Shown piece after piece: positions 11,475 to 21,559 of a stretch of 64,000 nucleotides of DNA; positions within the stretch are counted from its first letter, which is position 1, and every line of letters begins with the position of its first letter. The stretch lies in the NCBI GenBank assembly GCA_047967505.1, contig CM106540.1; one strand, given 5' to 3'. Source of the DNA: Dipteris shenzhenensis. Taxonomy: Eukaryota; Polypodiophyta; Polypodiopsida; Gleicheniales. A program made the translations under genes and the position numbers. The notes beneath the pieces were generated by a model. That model ran no database searches, had not been told where the DNA came from, and saw only the letters and a program-made list of their open reading frames with translations.

Positions 11475-12985
11475 GATGAGTCTCGATGATTTTTATGTGT
11501 GCTCATCCACAGAGGACCATCTGAAGTTTCTGGAACGGGTTTTCCAAAAGTGCTGAGCGGCCGGCATATCTCTTAACCCCGAAAAAAGTGTCTTCTGTGT
11601 TCGTGTCGGCATGCTACTTGGACACATAATCTCTAAAGAGGGCATTCGCACTGATCCGAGAAAAATCAAGGCCATTGAGGTGATGCCAGATCCCAGTAGT
11701 CTTACCCAACTTCGGTCCTTCATCGACTTTATCAGCTTTTACCGACGATTCATACGAGATTTTGCCCGCGTAGTAGCAGCACCATTATACAAAGTCACCC
11801 AAGACACAAAGTTTCAATGGACATTTAAGCACGCCTCAGCCTTCCGATAACTCAAGTGCAAGGCTCTTGATTCTCCAATCTTTAAGCAGCCGCAATGGGA
11901 CCACAAGTTTCATGTACATGTTGATGCCTCGGGATATGCTATTGGAGTCATTATGGCACAACCAGATGGGAAAATGGATTACTCGGTGTATTATGCCAGC
12001 CGATTACTGACTCCTGTCGAGTCCAACTATAGCACCACCGAGCGCGAGGCTCTTGGGATGATTTTTAGTATACAGAAGTTACGCCATTACTTACTGGGGA
12101 ATTTCTTCATATTCTTTGTCGATCACCATGCATTGCTCTATTTGATAAATAAGACAATCATTCAAGGCCGCTTGGTGTGCTGGATGCTGTTACTATAGGA
12201 ATTTCATTTTAAAATTATCCATAAACTAGGAAAAACACATGTTGGTGTGGATTGCTTGTCTTGAATACCTGCACCCAAGCTTATTTCAGGGGTTTCTCTC
12301 GCACTACCAAATGCTGATCTTTTTGTATCAGTTTCATTGAAGAAGAATATTAGGAATTGATGGAGTTCCTCTCTACCGAGACTTTTCTTGTAGACACACC
12401 ACGGGATCGTCGCCGCCAAATTGCACTGAAGGCATGGCGTTTTATGCTTATTGGCGGCAGTTTGTACCGACAATGCGCTGATGGGCTCCTTCGTCGATGG
12501 GTTCTACCTCACGAGTGTGGACTCGATCTCGGAGAAGTGCATGCGGGTTCTGCTAGTGGACATTTCCAAGCTGAATTGACCGCCCAAAAAATACAAGCTG
12601 GGCTTTGGTGGGAATCTCTGTTTAAAGATGCTCGCAGTAAATGCTCCCACTGTGATGTCTGTCAGTGAGTTGGGTGACTACTTTCGAATCAGTCCATGCC
12701 TCTTCAACCTACATGGCCCTAGGAAGCATTTCAGCGATGGGGACTAGATTTTATCAGACCCTTCAAACTAGCTCGCTTTACACAAAATTGGTATGTCGTT
12801 GTTGCCACCGACTATGCCACCGAATGGGCTGAAGCAAAAGCACTTCGCGACAACACTGCCATTAGTACAGCACGATTTTTATTCAAAAATGTTGTACGTT
12901 GCTATGGTTGCCCAATTCAATTGTCAGTGATCAAGGCACACATTTCCTCAATGAAGTCATTCAACTCCTTACCAGTGAATTCAAG
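11475..12985 (+). pseudogene. Ty3/Gypsy pol remnant (RT end, RNase H, integrase)
   Basis: The fragment begins at the RT catalytic box (SLDDFYVCSS) and continues through GHIISKEGIRTDPRKIKAI, RSFIDFISFYRRFIRDFA, RNase H (HVDASGYAIGVIM, YYASRLLTPVESNYSTTERE, VDHHALLYL) and the integrase zinc-finger zone ending CSHCDVCQ. It then enters the integrase core (WGLDFI, VVVATDYATEWAEA, VSDQGTHFLNEV) and stops after the second catalytic Asp near 12,985. In-frame stops are at about 11,555, 11,848, 12,196, 12,262 and 12,667. The 5' part (gag, protease, most of RT) is absent. Confidence 0.9.
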
Positions 12986-13189
12986 ATCCAATGATGATAA
13001 TGTTACTCTCATCTTGCTAGCACTATGGACTCCAATGGTGCCTACTCTCCCAATGTGTGGAAGATGTTTGACTGTGATGTTGTACAGAGACCTAAGTGAT
13101 CTAGTAGACTGACTGTGTGATGGGTGTAAACATATAAATTCTAAGATTTGATAAGAGCAGCATATTCGGCTCGAATAAATTTGAATGGC

Positions 13190-14110
13190 TTGGTTGACTC
13201 ACTCTCTCATATCTCCTTGAGTGGTTGATGGTACCAGTGTAGTCAAGAGCTCGGTGTAGAAATTCCTCGGGTGCAAAGAAGTCGATGAAGATCGAGGCAC
13301 TATTGCCATTTTGGGAATAGGTTCTTGTGGTGCCTTGAGAGGATAACCATATGTCAAGAGCTCGGTGAAGAAATTCCTCGAGTGCGAAGAAGTCGATGAA
13401 GATCGAGGCACTATCGCCATTTTGGGAATAGGTTCTTATGGTGCCTTGAGAGGATAACCAGATGTCTGGAGAATAGGTTCTTGTGTGACTGTTCTCATTG
13501 TTGTTGTGGATGCAATGGAATGTCATGGAAGAGTAGGTTCTTGTGGTACTCCTTTGTTTTGGAAGGCAGTTTCTTGTGTAGCTATTCGCCATGAGGTTGT
13601 TGTTGATGTTGAGAGGTGTTGCTTCCCTTTAGATGCATGGATAGGTTCTTGTGTAACTCCTTGTTTTAAAGGAGGTTCTTATGGTATTGTCTTCTTTACT
13701 TGAGGAGGTAAATGAGCTGCCTTGGAGTCACAACTAGTTTTCCTTGGAACCCAGATACTAGTGTTGCCCTTGTAGTAATCTTGTTCTTGCAACATCTTTG
13801 TAGGTATCCATCCTTGATGGATAGAAGATGTGGAATTGTGATGTTGTCGACTTTGTAGAGGTTGTCGATCTTGTGGGTGTGGTTGTTGTTGATGAGGTTG
13901 CTTAGGTACCCATATGTAAGCTTCACCTTCATAGTACCCTTGTGCCTTCAAGAGTGCTTTAGATACCCATCGAGAATGTCGAGTTTTGATAGAGGCTGTC
14001 TTTCATTGGTTTGTCCTTCTAGGATGACATCTTGAAGCTGCCTTGGACTGTGGAAGAAATGGCATGCATGGAATCCATACATGTGTCTCGCCTCCATAGA
14101 AGTCTTGAGC
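13190..14110 (-). pseudogene. repeat-rich protein remnant downstream of Gypsy-like protease
   Basis: One minus-strand frame (13,951 down to 13,199, extending upstream) encodes repeated motifs. Two or three copies resemble AQDFYGGETHVWIP (also QGYYEGEAYIWVP and QDYYKGNTSIWVP). They are followed by many copies of a Gln-Glu-Pro (QEP) motif. A 111-bp unit (37 codons) is tandemly duplicated near 13,243-13,465. The frame is broken by TAA at 13,679, a TGA, and a further TAA; both TAAs fall exactly where the repeat predicts the Gln of QEP. I know of no named domain with this pattern. Confidence 0.55.
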
Positions 14111-14159
14111 TTCAGGTATATCTTTGCGTACCCATCTTGAATTCGTCGATGATGGTTCA

Positions 14160-14500
14160 GATATTCTAGAAATTTACCCTATCTTCGGTCTTTCTATGGA
14201 TGGAATCGAAGGGGTAACTAGAGGTAATGGGGGGATTTGGTTCTGGGAAGTATTCAATTGGGTAATCAAAGTCCTTCCACCACTTCTCAAGGTTGTGGTT
14301 CGCTCCCTCTAGTCTATCTGGCAGTTGACAGTATAACACCATGATCTTCCTAGTATCACCTGTTCATCCATTGTTCCTGCAGGCATGACAAAAAACTTCC
14401 CCTCCACTTTATGATTAGCAACTGTAATTGTTGTCTGAAAATAACAGAGGGGTTCCATTTCATGACCATTAATCGCTTTAATTCTTGCAAAGGAGGGTAG
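14160..14500 (-). pseudogene. retropepsin-like (Gypsy aspartic protease) remnant
   Basis: Minus-strand translation near 14,490-14,325 gives INGHEMEPLCYF, then GKFFVMPAGTMDEQVILGRSWC, the late flap and Ile-Leu-Gly-Arg-x-Trp portion common to plant retroelement proteases. It is followed by LEKWWKDFDYPIEYFPEP. The active-site Asp-Ser/Thr-Gly part is not visible. It lies directly upstream, in the same sense, of the repeat-rich remnant, so both probably belong to one element. Confidence 0.55.
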
Positions 14501-14519
14501 AAGTACACTTGTTGTTATG

Positions 14520-14847
14520 GTCTTCCATACCTCATGTGATAATTATAAAGATTGCGAGGGAGAGGGAGGAGACTTGATTGCAGCTTCTTCACAACATACG
14601 CGAGAGAGGACACAAGATGTGGAGGCTGAAGCTTATCTTCACTTACTTGATTAGTACACACAACAACAGTACAATAGGAGAGGGATGTACCCTATATGTC
14701 AAACCCTAGAATACGTGGTTCATATGTGAACCCAAACCAAAACATACGTGGCAGTCTAACTACGCCATGAGTACAACCAACATAGGCGGTGACATAAATG
14801 ATAGTTGCCTAGGAGATACATCGAGGCTAGAGCTTGATATCTCAACA
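14520..14847 (-). repeat. Copia 3' LTR (partial)
   Basis: On the minus strand the RNase H coding end is followed by a purine tract (GAGGGGGAG, 14,848-14,856) and TGTTGAG at 14,847, the normal polypurine tract plus LTR start of plant Copia elements. The remaining LTR shares phrases (GGTGGAGGCTGA-like, ACCCTATATGT) with 46,620-46,860. The far boundary is approximate. Confidence 0.65.
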
Positions 14848-16140
14848 CTCCCCCTCAAGCTCAAATCCATCTCAAGTACACCAAGTAGGCTCCTAAATCT
14901 GCGAAGCTTCTTGGTACCCAAGGCCTTCATAAAAATATCAGCCACTTGCTCCTCAGTGCTGACATACACTAGATCAATCTCACCTGCTAGAACCTTCTCC
15001 CTCACGAAGTGGTAATGCACCTCAATGTGCTTCATTCTAGCATGATAAACTGGGTTATTAGCAAGCATGATGCTGCTAATGTTGTCACAATGAATGACAA
15101 CTGCTTCATGTGTGCTGACTGTCCCATATCTGCAAGTAACTTCCGTAACCAAACTACCTCACATGCAGCCATAACTGCACCCCTGTACTCAGCCTCTGTG
15201 CTCGACAAGGCAACTGTCGGGTGCTTCTTGCTGCTCCAACTAATGGCAGCACTCCCAAGGGAGAGCATAAAACCACTAGTAGATCTCTGTTTGAGACACT
15301 ACCAGCCTAGTCAGCATCTGTGTACCCATGTACCTGTAATGCACACCCATCTTCATAAAACAATCCATAATGCAGTGTGGACTTCACACACCCCAGTATG
15401 TGTCTAGCCACATCCAAATGTGTCTTCCTCGGTGCCTGCATATACTGACTCACCAACCCCATAGCACGGCTCAAATCTGGTTTGGTGATAGTCATGTAAA
15501 TCAAGCTACCTACTATGCGCCTGTACATAGTAATATCCTCAAGAAGCTCACTTGTCTCTGCATTGAGCTTCACATTCTGCTCCAATGGAATAGAAATAGG
15601 CTTACAGCCTATCATCCCATATTTGGATAGCATGTCCAAACCATATTGCCTTTGCAACAGCCATATCCCACTTGGGGATCTAATAACCTCAATGCCCAAG
15701 AAGTAACACAGCTCTCCCAAAACCTTCATCTCAATGCCCAGCCATGCCTTGGGTGCCTGTTTTCAACCATACAAGGCTTTGTGCAACCTGCATACGAAAT
15801 TGGGGTGTGCATCATCCTCATAACCTTATGGCTGTATCATATACACCTCTTCTTGCAAATTACCATGCAAGAAAGCATTCTTCACATCCATCTGATGCAA
15901 AGACCATCCTTTTGCAGTAGCCATAGCAATTACTACTCTCATGGTTGCCATCCTTGCAATTGGGCTGAAGGTTTCCTCATAATCAATTCCATATGTCTGT
16001 GCAAAACCCTTGGCAACCAATCTTGCCTTATACCTACTCACAGACCCATCAGCATTGTGCTTTACTTTGTAAACCCACTTGCAGCCAATAGTCTTCTGAT
16101 CATGAGGCAAAGGCATCAAATCTACCCATTGGGTGTGCCA
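14757..16140 (-). pseudogene. Copia RT-RNase H remnant lacking the YVDD segment
   Basis: On the minus strand this runs from [32 protein letters not shown] through [18 protein letters not shown] and KALYG-stop-KQAPKAW, then jumps directly to KVLGELCYFLGIEV. About 50 residues present in the 46.9-48.4 kb copy, including the catalytic YVDD box, are missing. RNase H motifs follow (SSTEAEYRGAVMAACEVVWLRKLLADMG, CDNISS, HIEVHYHFVREKVLAGEIDLVYV) with a frame change near 15,150. No gag, protease or integrase remains, and similarity ends near 16,140. Confidence 0.9.
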
Positions 16141-16144
16141 GTGT

Positions 16145-16615
16145 TAAAGGAGCAATAGTAATACGATTTTAGGAGTATATTAGTGATAGGATATGAAAAG
16201 CTGTGTGTTGGAATTAGAGGGTAGTATTTATAACTACCACTTCAGCAGTTGGATGCATGTGTGATGTTAGTTTTGTCTCAAGTTGTGGTTGATTGCTCTG
16301 TGTTGGAGAAGTTAGTCTCATCTGGAAGTATGTAGATACCTTGATCTATTTAATACATTTTCTGAATGATTCTGATTCTTTGTCTAATTGAGCACTTAAT
16401 GTTGGATATTTGACAACAAACATCATTGAATAGTCTAAATTCTGAATGTCGTATATTTAAGATGAAACAGTAATCTGATGTTGATCTTAAGTTGGTCCTG
16501 CATATGAATGTAATGGGAGGTTTTAATTCTATTCTGCAATATCATTTGTTAGGGTCTTGTATCTCGTAAACATACAACATCTGTAGGAGGAGGTAATCTA
16601 TCCTTCTATGACTTC
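16145..16615. other. no gene recognised
   Basis: AT-rich sequence upstream of the truncated Copia fragment. Nothing identifiable. Confidence 0.4.
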
Positions 16616-16619
16616 AAAG

Positions 16620-17280
16620 AACTAGTTAGAGGGCCGAGTGAGTATGTATCTACCAAGAGACACTATGGGATCATCAAACTTCTTGTCCACGGAAGTAAAA
16701 ATACCCATTGGTACACTCCTTCGGAATAATCCCATCCTATGGACGAATCTTACAGATTGGATGAATGGGAAATTAGCATCACAAGAACTTGTAGGGAGTG
16801 CAAGGACTGCTCCGGAAAGAGAGAGTCCAAAAGCTCCCAAGGCATCCCTGCACAAATTAGGCCAATATTTTTAGAGCGATGATACAAGTGCCATGCTACC
16901 CATCTCATATGAAGACAATAAAGTCACAACACTCTTGGATGGAGGGGTAGGATTAAGCATCATCACTCGAAGGTGTTTGAAAAAGTGGGGGAAACCAAAG
17001 ATAGAAGCAACATCTCTCATAGTGTAATAGCAGATGGAGGTACAACCAAGCCCATGGGAGTACTTCAGGACATGTGATATCTCTAGTATATCATCAAATA
17101 TGGAAAGGCAAGGGAGGGATTTTGCAAATATTCCAAATTCACCAAAGCTTGGTAGTTTTAAAGAAATCTGGGCCCTATTGAGTTCCTCCCTACCATATTA
17201 TGAATTAGGGAGGGATTCAAGGGAGGTTGTAACTCTCATGTACATATTTTCACGTTTATATCTCTTTAAATTACATTTCT
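16620..17280 (+). pseudogene. Gypsy aspartic protease remnant
   Basis: After a 78-codon frame ending at 16,874, the same frame continues with VTTLLDGGVGLSIITRRCLKKWG, two stops, and in a shifted frame ADGGTTKPMGVLQ. This is the retropepsin pattern of plant Gypsy elements: an active-site Asp-Gly-Gly followed by the Ala-Asp-x-x-x-x-x-Pro-x-Gly segment. The rest, to about 17,280, is frameshifted. It is on the plus strand, opposite to the Copia fragment before it. Confidence 0.6.
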
Positions 17281-17640
17281 AATCCCACCATTGGATAGGT
17301 GAATCAAGGTAGTCCTCCCCTTCTCGATGTGAATCTGGAGCAAGCTCTTCAAAATCAGACTTCCAAGAATAAAACGCTCTTAAGAAACCTACAAGATATA
17401 GAGAACCTTGGCAGCTCCAAACCTATGGTGAAGCTTGTCAAGTAGGATCTAGGTCCATCATCTTGCAAGACAATGAAGACCAAGGCCTTGCAATTTAGTC
17501 ACATATCAGGAGCTGGCACAAGCTCCATAGCCTCCACCTTCTCGACAGGTTAATAAGAGATGTAAGAGGACCTTGAGATTGCTAGAGGTAGAAGTATAGA
17601 CGTGAGGGTATTAAAGGAGTAACATGGTTATATACAAGAA
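17281..17640. other. unassigned, possibly further Gypsy sequence
   Basis: A short coiled-coil-like reading (LEQALQNQTSKNKTLLRNL) near 17,325-17,395 may belong to the preceding element. Nothing else is recognised. Confidence 0.25.
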
Positions 17641-17685
17641 GAGCTTGGGGGGGATCACTATATGTAAACCCTCTATATCATGCGC

Positions 17686-17796
17686 ATTCAAGGACTAATT
17701 TAAATATCCCTTATCAATGAGTTTTTTTGAATAAAACACATTCAAGGACTAGTTTAAATATCCCTTATCAATAAGTTTTTTTGAATAACACACCCT
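17686..17796. repeat. ~55-bp tandem duplication in left TIR arm
   Basis: CATTCAAGGACTAATTTAAA, TATCCCTTATCAATGAG and TTTTTTTGAATAA appear twice in succession (about 17,686-17,738 and 17,741-17,795) with minor differences. The right arm has only one equivalent, so the duplication arose after the arms separated. Confidence 0.85.
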
Positions 17797-17947
17797 TTTT
17801 CTATTCGAGCTGTGAATACCCCCTTTAAATGGTACCCTTCTGTGTGTAAAAAATGTAAAAATTTTAGAATTTAAAAATTTCTTCTATTGAACACGCATTT
17901 TATGCTTACATAGTTATGAGTTCCCCATCGAGAGGAAGAGGAGCAAC

Positions 17948-18322
17948 ATGTGGAGGTTCAAAACATGCAAGAAGTTCAGGCCAAACAAGAGGCGTTGGAG
18001 GGCCATGTGCGGTCAGCAACGCAAGCAGCTCCAAGGTGAAAAGGCACTCACATTTCAAGAGCATGAAGGTCTTCAAGAAATCAGGAAGTATAAAAAAAGT
18101 ATAGATACCATTATCCCTCAAGCAACTTTCCTAGGGGTCATACGAGAGATCTCGCAAACCTTTGCATCTCATTTTTGATGGAGTATAGGTGCACTGGGAG
18201 GAGTCTAGGAGGCTGTAGAGTAGATGATTGGGACTCTTTTTGAGGATTCGAACTTGTGTGCCATCCATGCAAAGTGCATTACCATTATGGATAGAAGCAT
18301 TAGTCTTGCGTAGCGCATCCGC
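17948..18322 (+). pseudogene. histone H3-family pseudogene, possibly CENH3-derived
   Basis: One frame carries the H3 histone fold without introns: LQEIRKYKKS (alpha-N), IIPQATFLGVIREISQTF (alpha-1/loop 1), W-SIGALGGV-stop-EAVE (alpha-2), then LFEDSNLCAIHAKCITIM and ISLA-stop-RIR. The N-terminal tail (about 40 codons, basic) is too diverged to align. Stops are TGA at 18,176 and TAG at 18,206, 18,221 and 18,311; the first three replace Arg, Gln and probably Gln codons by C-to-T change. Trp after loop 1 and Ile-Pro before alpha-1 recall plant CENH3, but loop 1 is not elongated and the C-terminus reads RIR as in canonical H3. H3 membership is firm; the subtype is uncertain. Confidence 0.8.
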
Positions 18323-18536
18323 TCCAACCCCTCCCTTCAAAATAGGATAGGTTTGGAGCTTGCCTTAGAGGCTGCTACCCTTTGGAGACACGTTGTAATA
18401 CTTTTCTTCAATTATTGCAAACAATTTTGCATATTTTTCTTTGTCTATGTGTATGTGTACTGTATTTGTACCACAAATGATGCATTTCAAGCTTTTTCAT
18501 GGGGTAGATGAATGAATCTCTATGCGGTGCAGAAGG

Positions 18537-18945
18537 AAAACTTCATCAGGAGTGCATGCTGGGGCCCAAAACAACAAAACCCACCACGGTGCGAATTTGG
18601 ACAGTTGGACATCAGCTCGGTGGGGTCACTCAATAATATATATGACTATGATAGGAGTTTAACAGAAGGGCATATCTAATTTCATTTTTTCCCACAATTT
18701 CACTTATTGAAGGGTGCCATAAAAAGGATTTTTAGAAATACTTTACATATTGATTAGGAAAAGGGTGCATTATATTAATGAATAATTCATGGATAAGGGT
18801 TTTAAAAATAGGCCTTGAATGCACATGATACATAAGGGTTTATACATAATGACCGCCCCGAGGACATCATCCAACTATCCACACTTGCGCTCTGGCAAGT
18901 TTTGCTATTTTGGGCCCCAGCGTGCCTTCCTGATGATTCTATGAT
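18537..18945. mobile_element. MITE-like or foldback unit at the right end of the TIR structure
   Basis: 18,535-18,620 (CATCAGGAGTGCATGCTGGG, CCCAAAACAACAAAAC, GGACAGTTGGAC) is an imperfect inverted copy of 18,865-18,945 (ATCCAACTATCC, GTTTTGCTATTTTGGG, CCCCAGCGTGCCTTCCTGAT). The two arms enclose about 250 bp that includes the right arm described above. This may be an independent small element, or the true end of the larger one with a duplicated terminus. Confidence 0.6.
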
Positions 18946-20040
18946 TTTTTCAAATTCCTTCTACTTTTCGATTTGCATCATTGAGCTAGCTAGACTGGAG
19001 TAGATCAATATATTGACTTTGAATTTACATAAGAATTCCTAATTTGACTTCAATGTAGTAGAGTAGATGCAACATCAATATCAACAATTAACTTTTGAGA
19101 ACACTGTAGCACGTATAACTGTTGCAATGTAACTTAAATATTAAAAACAAAAGAATGAGAAGTGGCATCTTTATTAGCAGTGCCTCCTTAGAGGTAGTGC
19201 TATCGTGGAGAATTGTTAGTCTTTTGTGAATTTCCACATATAATAATTATTATAAATTTAGTTAAGTTGCTTCCTTTTAAAGATATCATCCTACAAATTA
19301 AGTTGACCTCTTTTCCTTTGCATCCAAAAGTGCACTCTACTGGAGGCAGTGCCTTTGCGCACTTGTGCACTCTTATTTAGTAAGAATGGTCACATATTCA
19401 AAGTAAAACTTTTCATTACAAAGGAACTTCTTTCTTCTTTATTAAGTCTAATGCATCCAACAAAAGGGGTCTTTGAGTCCTCGAGTAAGTTTCTAGACGT
19501 AAACAACAACAAGGCTATTGTTGTTGGCAACCAAGGAGATTGTTGCTGCCGTCAATGCCAAGCCATAAATATTCAAGGCAAATGCATTGATGGCATCCAT
19601 GCAGTTGATCAAAATGACATTGTTAGCATTCGAAGAAATGCCAAGATTCCCAATGACTCTTTGACAAGGCCTTGGACTTCAATAGCTCCGCCGGCCCTCT
19701 CGGTGAGTATTTGGTATGGAGTACCACCATTTGTTCTACTAGTTGACCAATGTAGTGGGTCAATGAGTGATCTTCACCAAATGTGGTGTGGACATTACCC
19801 CATCGAGAAGAGAACTCATCAACCTCAAATGCATCCAGTGACAATTCAAGAAAGCTTAAGTTAGAAGACCGATTCCTTAGTGTCACAGTCTCATCATGTT
19901 CCACCGCTTCCTCTCTTAGAATCCTGTTGCTTCCTTGAAATCTTTCATGTTTGTCATGGCCAATGGGAGGTGGAAGCCTCTCCGTCAAGGTTGGCGGTCG
20001 GCATTTTTGCACCCTACCGTGACCCGCAACCTACATTATT
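18946..20040. other. no gene recognised; one unassigned 129-codon frame
   Basis: Mostly AT-rich. A minus-strand frame at 19,623-20,012 (129 codons, including LSLDAFEVDEFSSRW and LVEQMVVLHTKYSPRGPAELL) does not resemble a family I know. A plus frame of 171 codons overlaps it. Either could be a retroelement remnant; I call neither. Confidence 0.3.
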
Positions 20041-20139
20041 GTTTCTCCTCTATTGAGGTGTCCCAATTGTAGCCCTTGTGTCCTGCCCCTCCCTACCGAT
20101 AGCTAACGAGTCAACCTCCCGCCCAACCTTGATGGAAGG

Positions 20140-20163
20140 GAATGGCCCTGGGGAGGGCCATTC
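20140..20163. other. perfect 10-bp stem hairpin
   Basis: GAATGGCCCT, a GGGG loop, then AGGGCCATTC form a perfect inverted repeat at the left edge of the GC-rich island, about 400 bp upstream of the orphan gene. No function is assigned. Confidence 0.8.
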
Positions 20164-20563
20164 TGCAGCAGGCTTGCGGCTACCGCCAGTTGCCTGACCT
20201 GCGGAATGCAAGGCCATTCCCGACTCCATCAGGCATGTTGGGCAAGGCATGCGAAGAGGAAGCACCACGTGGCACTTCGTTTGAATGCCACATTGTTGTA
20301 CGGGAATTTCGTCTGTACTGAATCAAAGGACTTGAAAGATTCTTCAAGTAACCCGTATACGGTATCAGCGCGTGCTCACAATGTGCACGCCAAAGCAGCG
20401 TTAATCAGAGCGCCGCTGGTGGGTCAGTGCATCCAGTACCACGATGATCTATCCACTATCCAGCCGCGGGCTATGGCTGGTTGCGCTCATAAATTCGTGC
20501 CTGTAACTATTCTGGATCACATTTCACTCCCAGACAGTCGAACACTACGACGGAATCGGACGG

Positions 20564-21372
20564 ATGGGGATTAACTGGAGCGACGTTCTCTACCCAGACA
20601 ATCCCAAGAGGCGCGACGAAGTGAACAAGTTGGCTGCCAGTATTCGTACCTCCGTCGTCCAGATCCACAGCAATGTCCGCACTGTATCCATTTCTCTCAA
20701 CCAGGCATACCAAAAGTTTGAGATTCTGCCCCTGCTCGACTTGAAGCTCACCTACGAACAGACATTCCAGCAGATCCAGGATGTTTTGAACCAGGTATTT
20801 CTGCTAATAACGGGCCTTTCGGCCTGCTGAGGAAGCTTTTGGATCTTTGTTCATCTGTTGTAAAGATAATTAGCAAAGTTGTGATTCCGTTCATCGAAAA
20901 CGTACAGTGGAAAGAGGTCACCAACGAGCTCAAACTGGACCCGAGCATCCCTTCGGCGATCAAAGGTCTCATGGTCAAGTTTGATGAAGCGATCAGCGTT
21001 GGCCAGTTCCCAGACACGGTCAAGGACATTGTAAGCGATCCGTCGCTTGCGGGAACGATAGCTTCACCGGTAACTGGACTGATAGCGGGAGCAATTGCAA
21101 CGAACTTTCTGAGGCTACAGCTACAAGCTGTGATCAGTTCGGCGTGGGGTGCGGTGACTGCGGCTGGTATTCTGGGAGGTGCAGTTGGGATGCTAGCCGG
21201 GGTGGCTGTTGCTATGATCATAGGAGCAGTCGAAGGCTATCTGGAGCGTGAGACACTCGAGGAACTCCAAAACAAGTATCAGGAAATGGACGATAACTTG
21301 CGCGAGCATGTTCACAGTCTGGAGGTCGGGGTTGCTTCTGTCCAACGCGCCATTATAAAGGCCCTTCCATAG
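20564..21372 (+). CDS. orphan helical, glycine-zipper protein in GC-rich island; reading frame interrupted
   Basis: From ATG 20,564 (MGINWSDVLYP) a helical segment rich in charged and amide residues runs to a TGA at 20,828-20,830. A second frame, already open across 20,779-20,840, continues without stops to TAG 21,370. The downstream part has mixed charged helices, a 60-residue hydrophobic Gly/Ala-rich stretch (about 21,050-21,230, with repeated Gly-x3-Gly spacing: GGAVGMLAGVAVAMIIGAVEG) and a C-terminal coiled coil (LEELQNKYQEMDDNL). This architecture recalls alpha-helical membrane-inserting or pore-forming proteins, but I cannot name a family, and a toxin role is only a possibility. The break could be a one-base frameshift or, less likely, a very short intron. 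34 of 60 bases at 20,581-20,640 are G or C, unlike the AT-rich flanks. AATAAA signals follow. Confidence 0.5.
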
Positions 21373-21390
21373 TAGCTCCTAACCTTCGCA

Positions 21391-21546
21391 AATAAAAGAG
21401 TGCTTATATATCTGAACTTAAAAGAGTGCTATGTATTACAACATCCTTGGATCTGTCTCACTTGTTCTTCAGGAGTCTATAGTCTATACATAACTCTCTA
21501 AGTCTTGTCCTTTGGGAGAAAGAAAGTCAAGGCTTATTTCAATAAA
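21391..21546 (+). promoter_or_regulatory. candidate polyadenylation signals
   Basis: AATAAA occurs at 21,391-21,396, 19 bp after the stop codon of the orphan gene, and again at 21,541-21,546. Both fit a plant 3' untranslated region, which supports the reading frame having been a transcribed nuclear gene. AATAAA is common in AT-rich DNA, so this is suggestive only. Confidence 0.35.
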
Positions 21547-21559
21547 GATACTAGCTGTA

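Larger units (their letters stand above)
17640..18945. mobile_element. DNA transposon-like structure with long terminal inverted repeats
   Basis: The left arm (about 17,648-17,850: TATATGTAAACCCTCTATAT, GCGCATTCAAGGACTA, then CACACCCTTTTTCTA and GGTACCCTTCTG) is matched in inverted orientation by the right arm (about 18,700-18,860: AGGGTGCC, AAAAGGGTGCAT, TAGGCCTTGAATGCACATGATACA, AAGGGTTTATACATAATGA). Arms near 200 bp, diverged but clearly alignable, are typical of Mutator-like elements. The enclosed sequence includes a histone H3-family pseudogene. I could not identify a target-site duplication, and no transposase is visible. Confidence 0.55.

Noticed and set aside
14124-14312. Plus-strand 62-codon frame
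   Set aside because: It is the complement of the retropepsin-adjacent minus-strand remnant, which has the recognisable motifs.
20206-20574. 122-codon frame just upstream of the orphan gene as its N-terminus
   Set aside because: It is in a different frame, ends after the ATG at 20,564, and has no recognisable domain; it may only reflect the high GC content.
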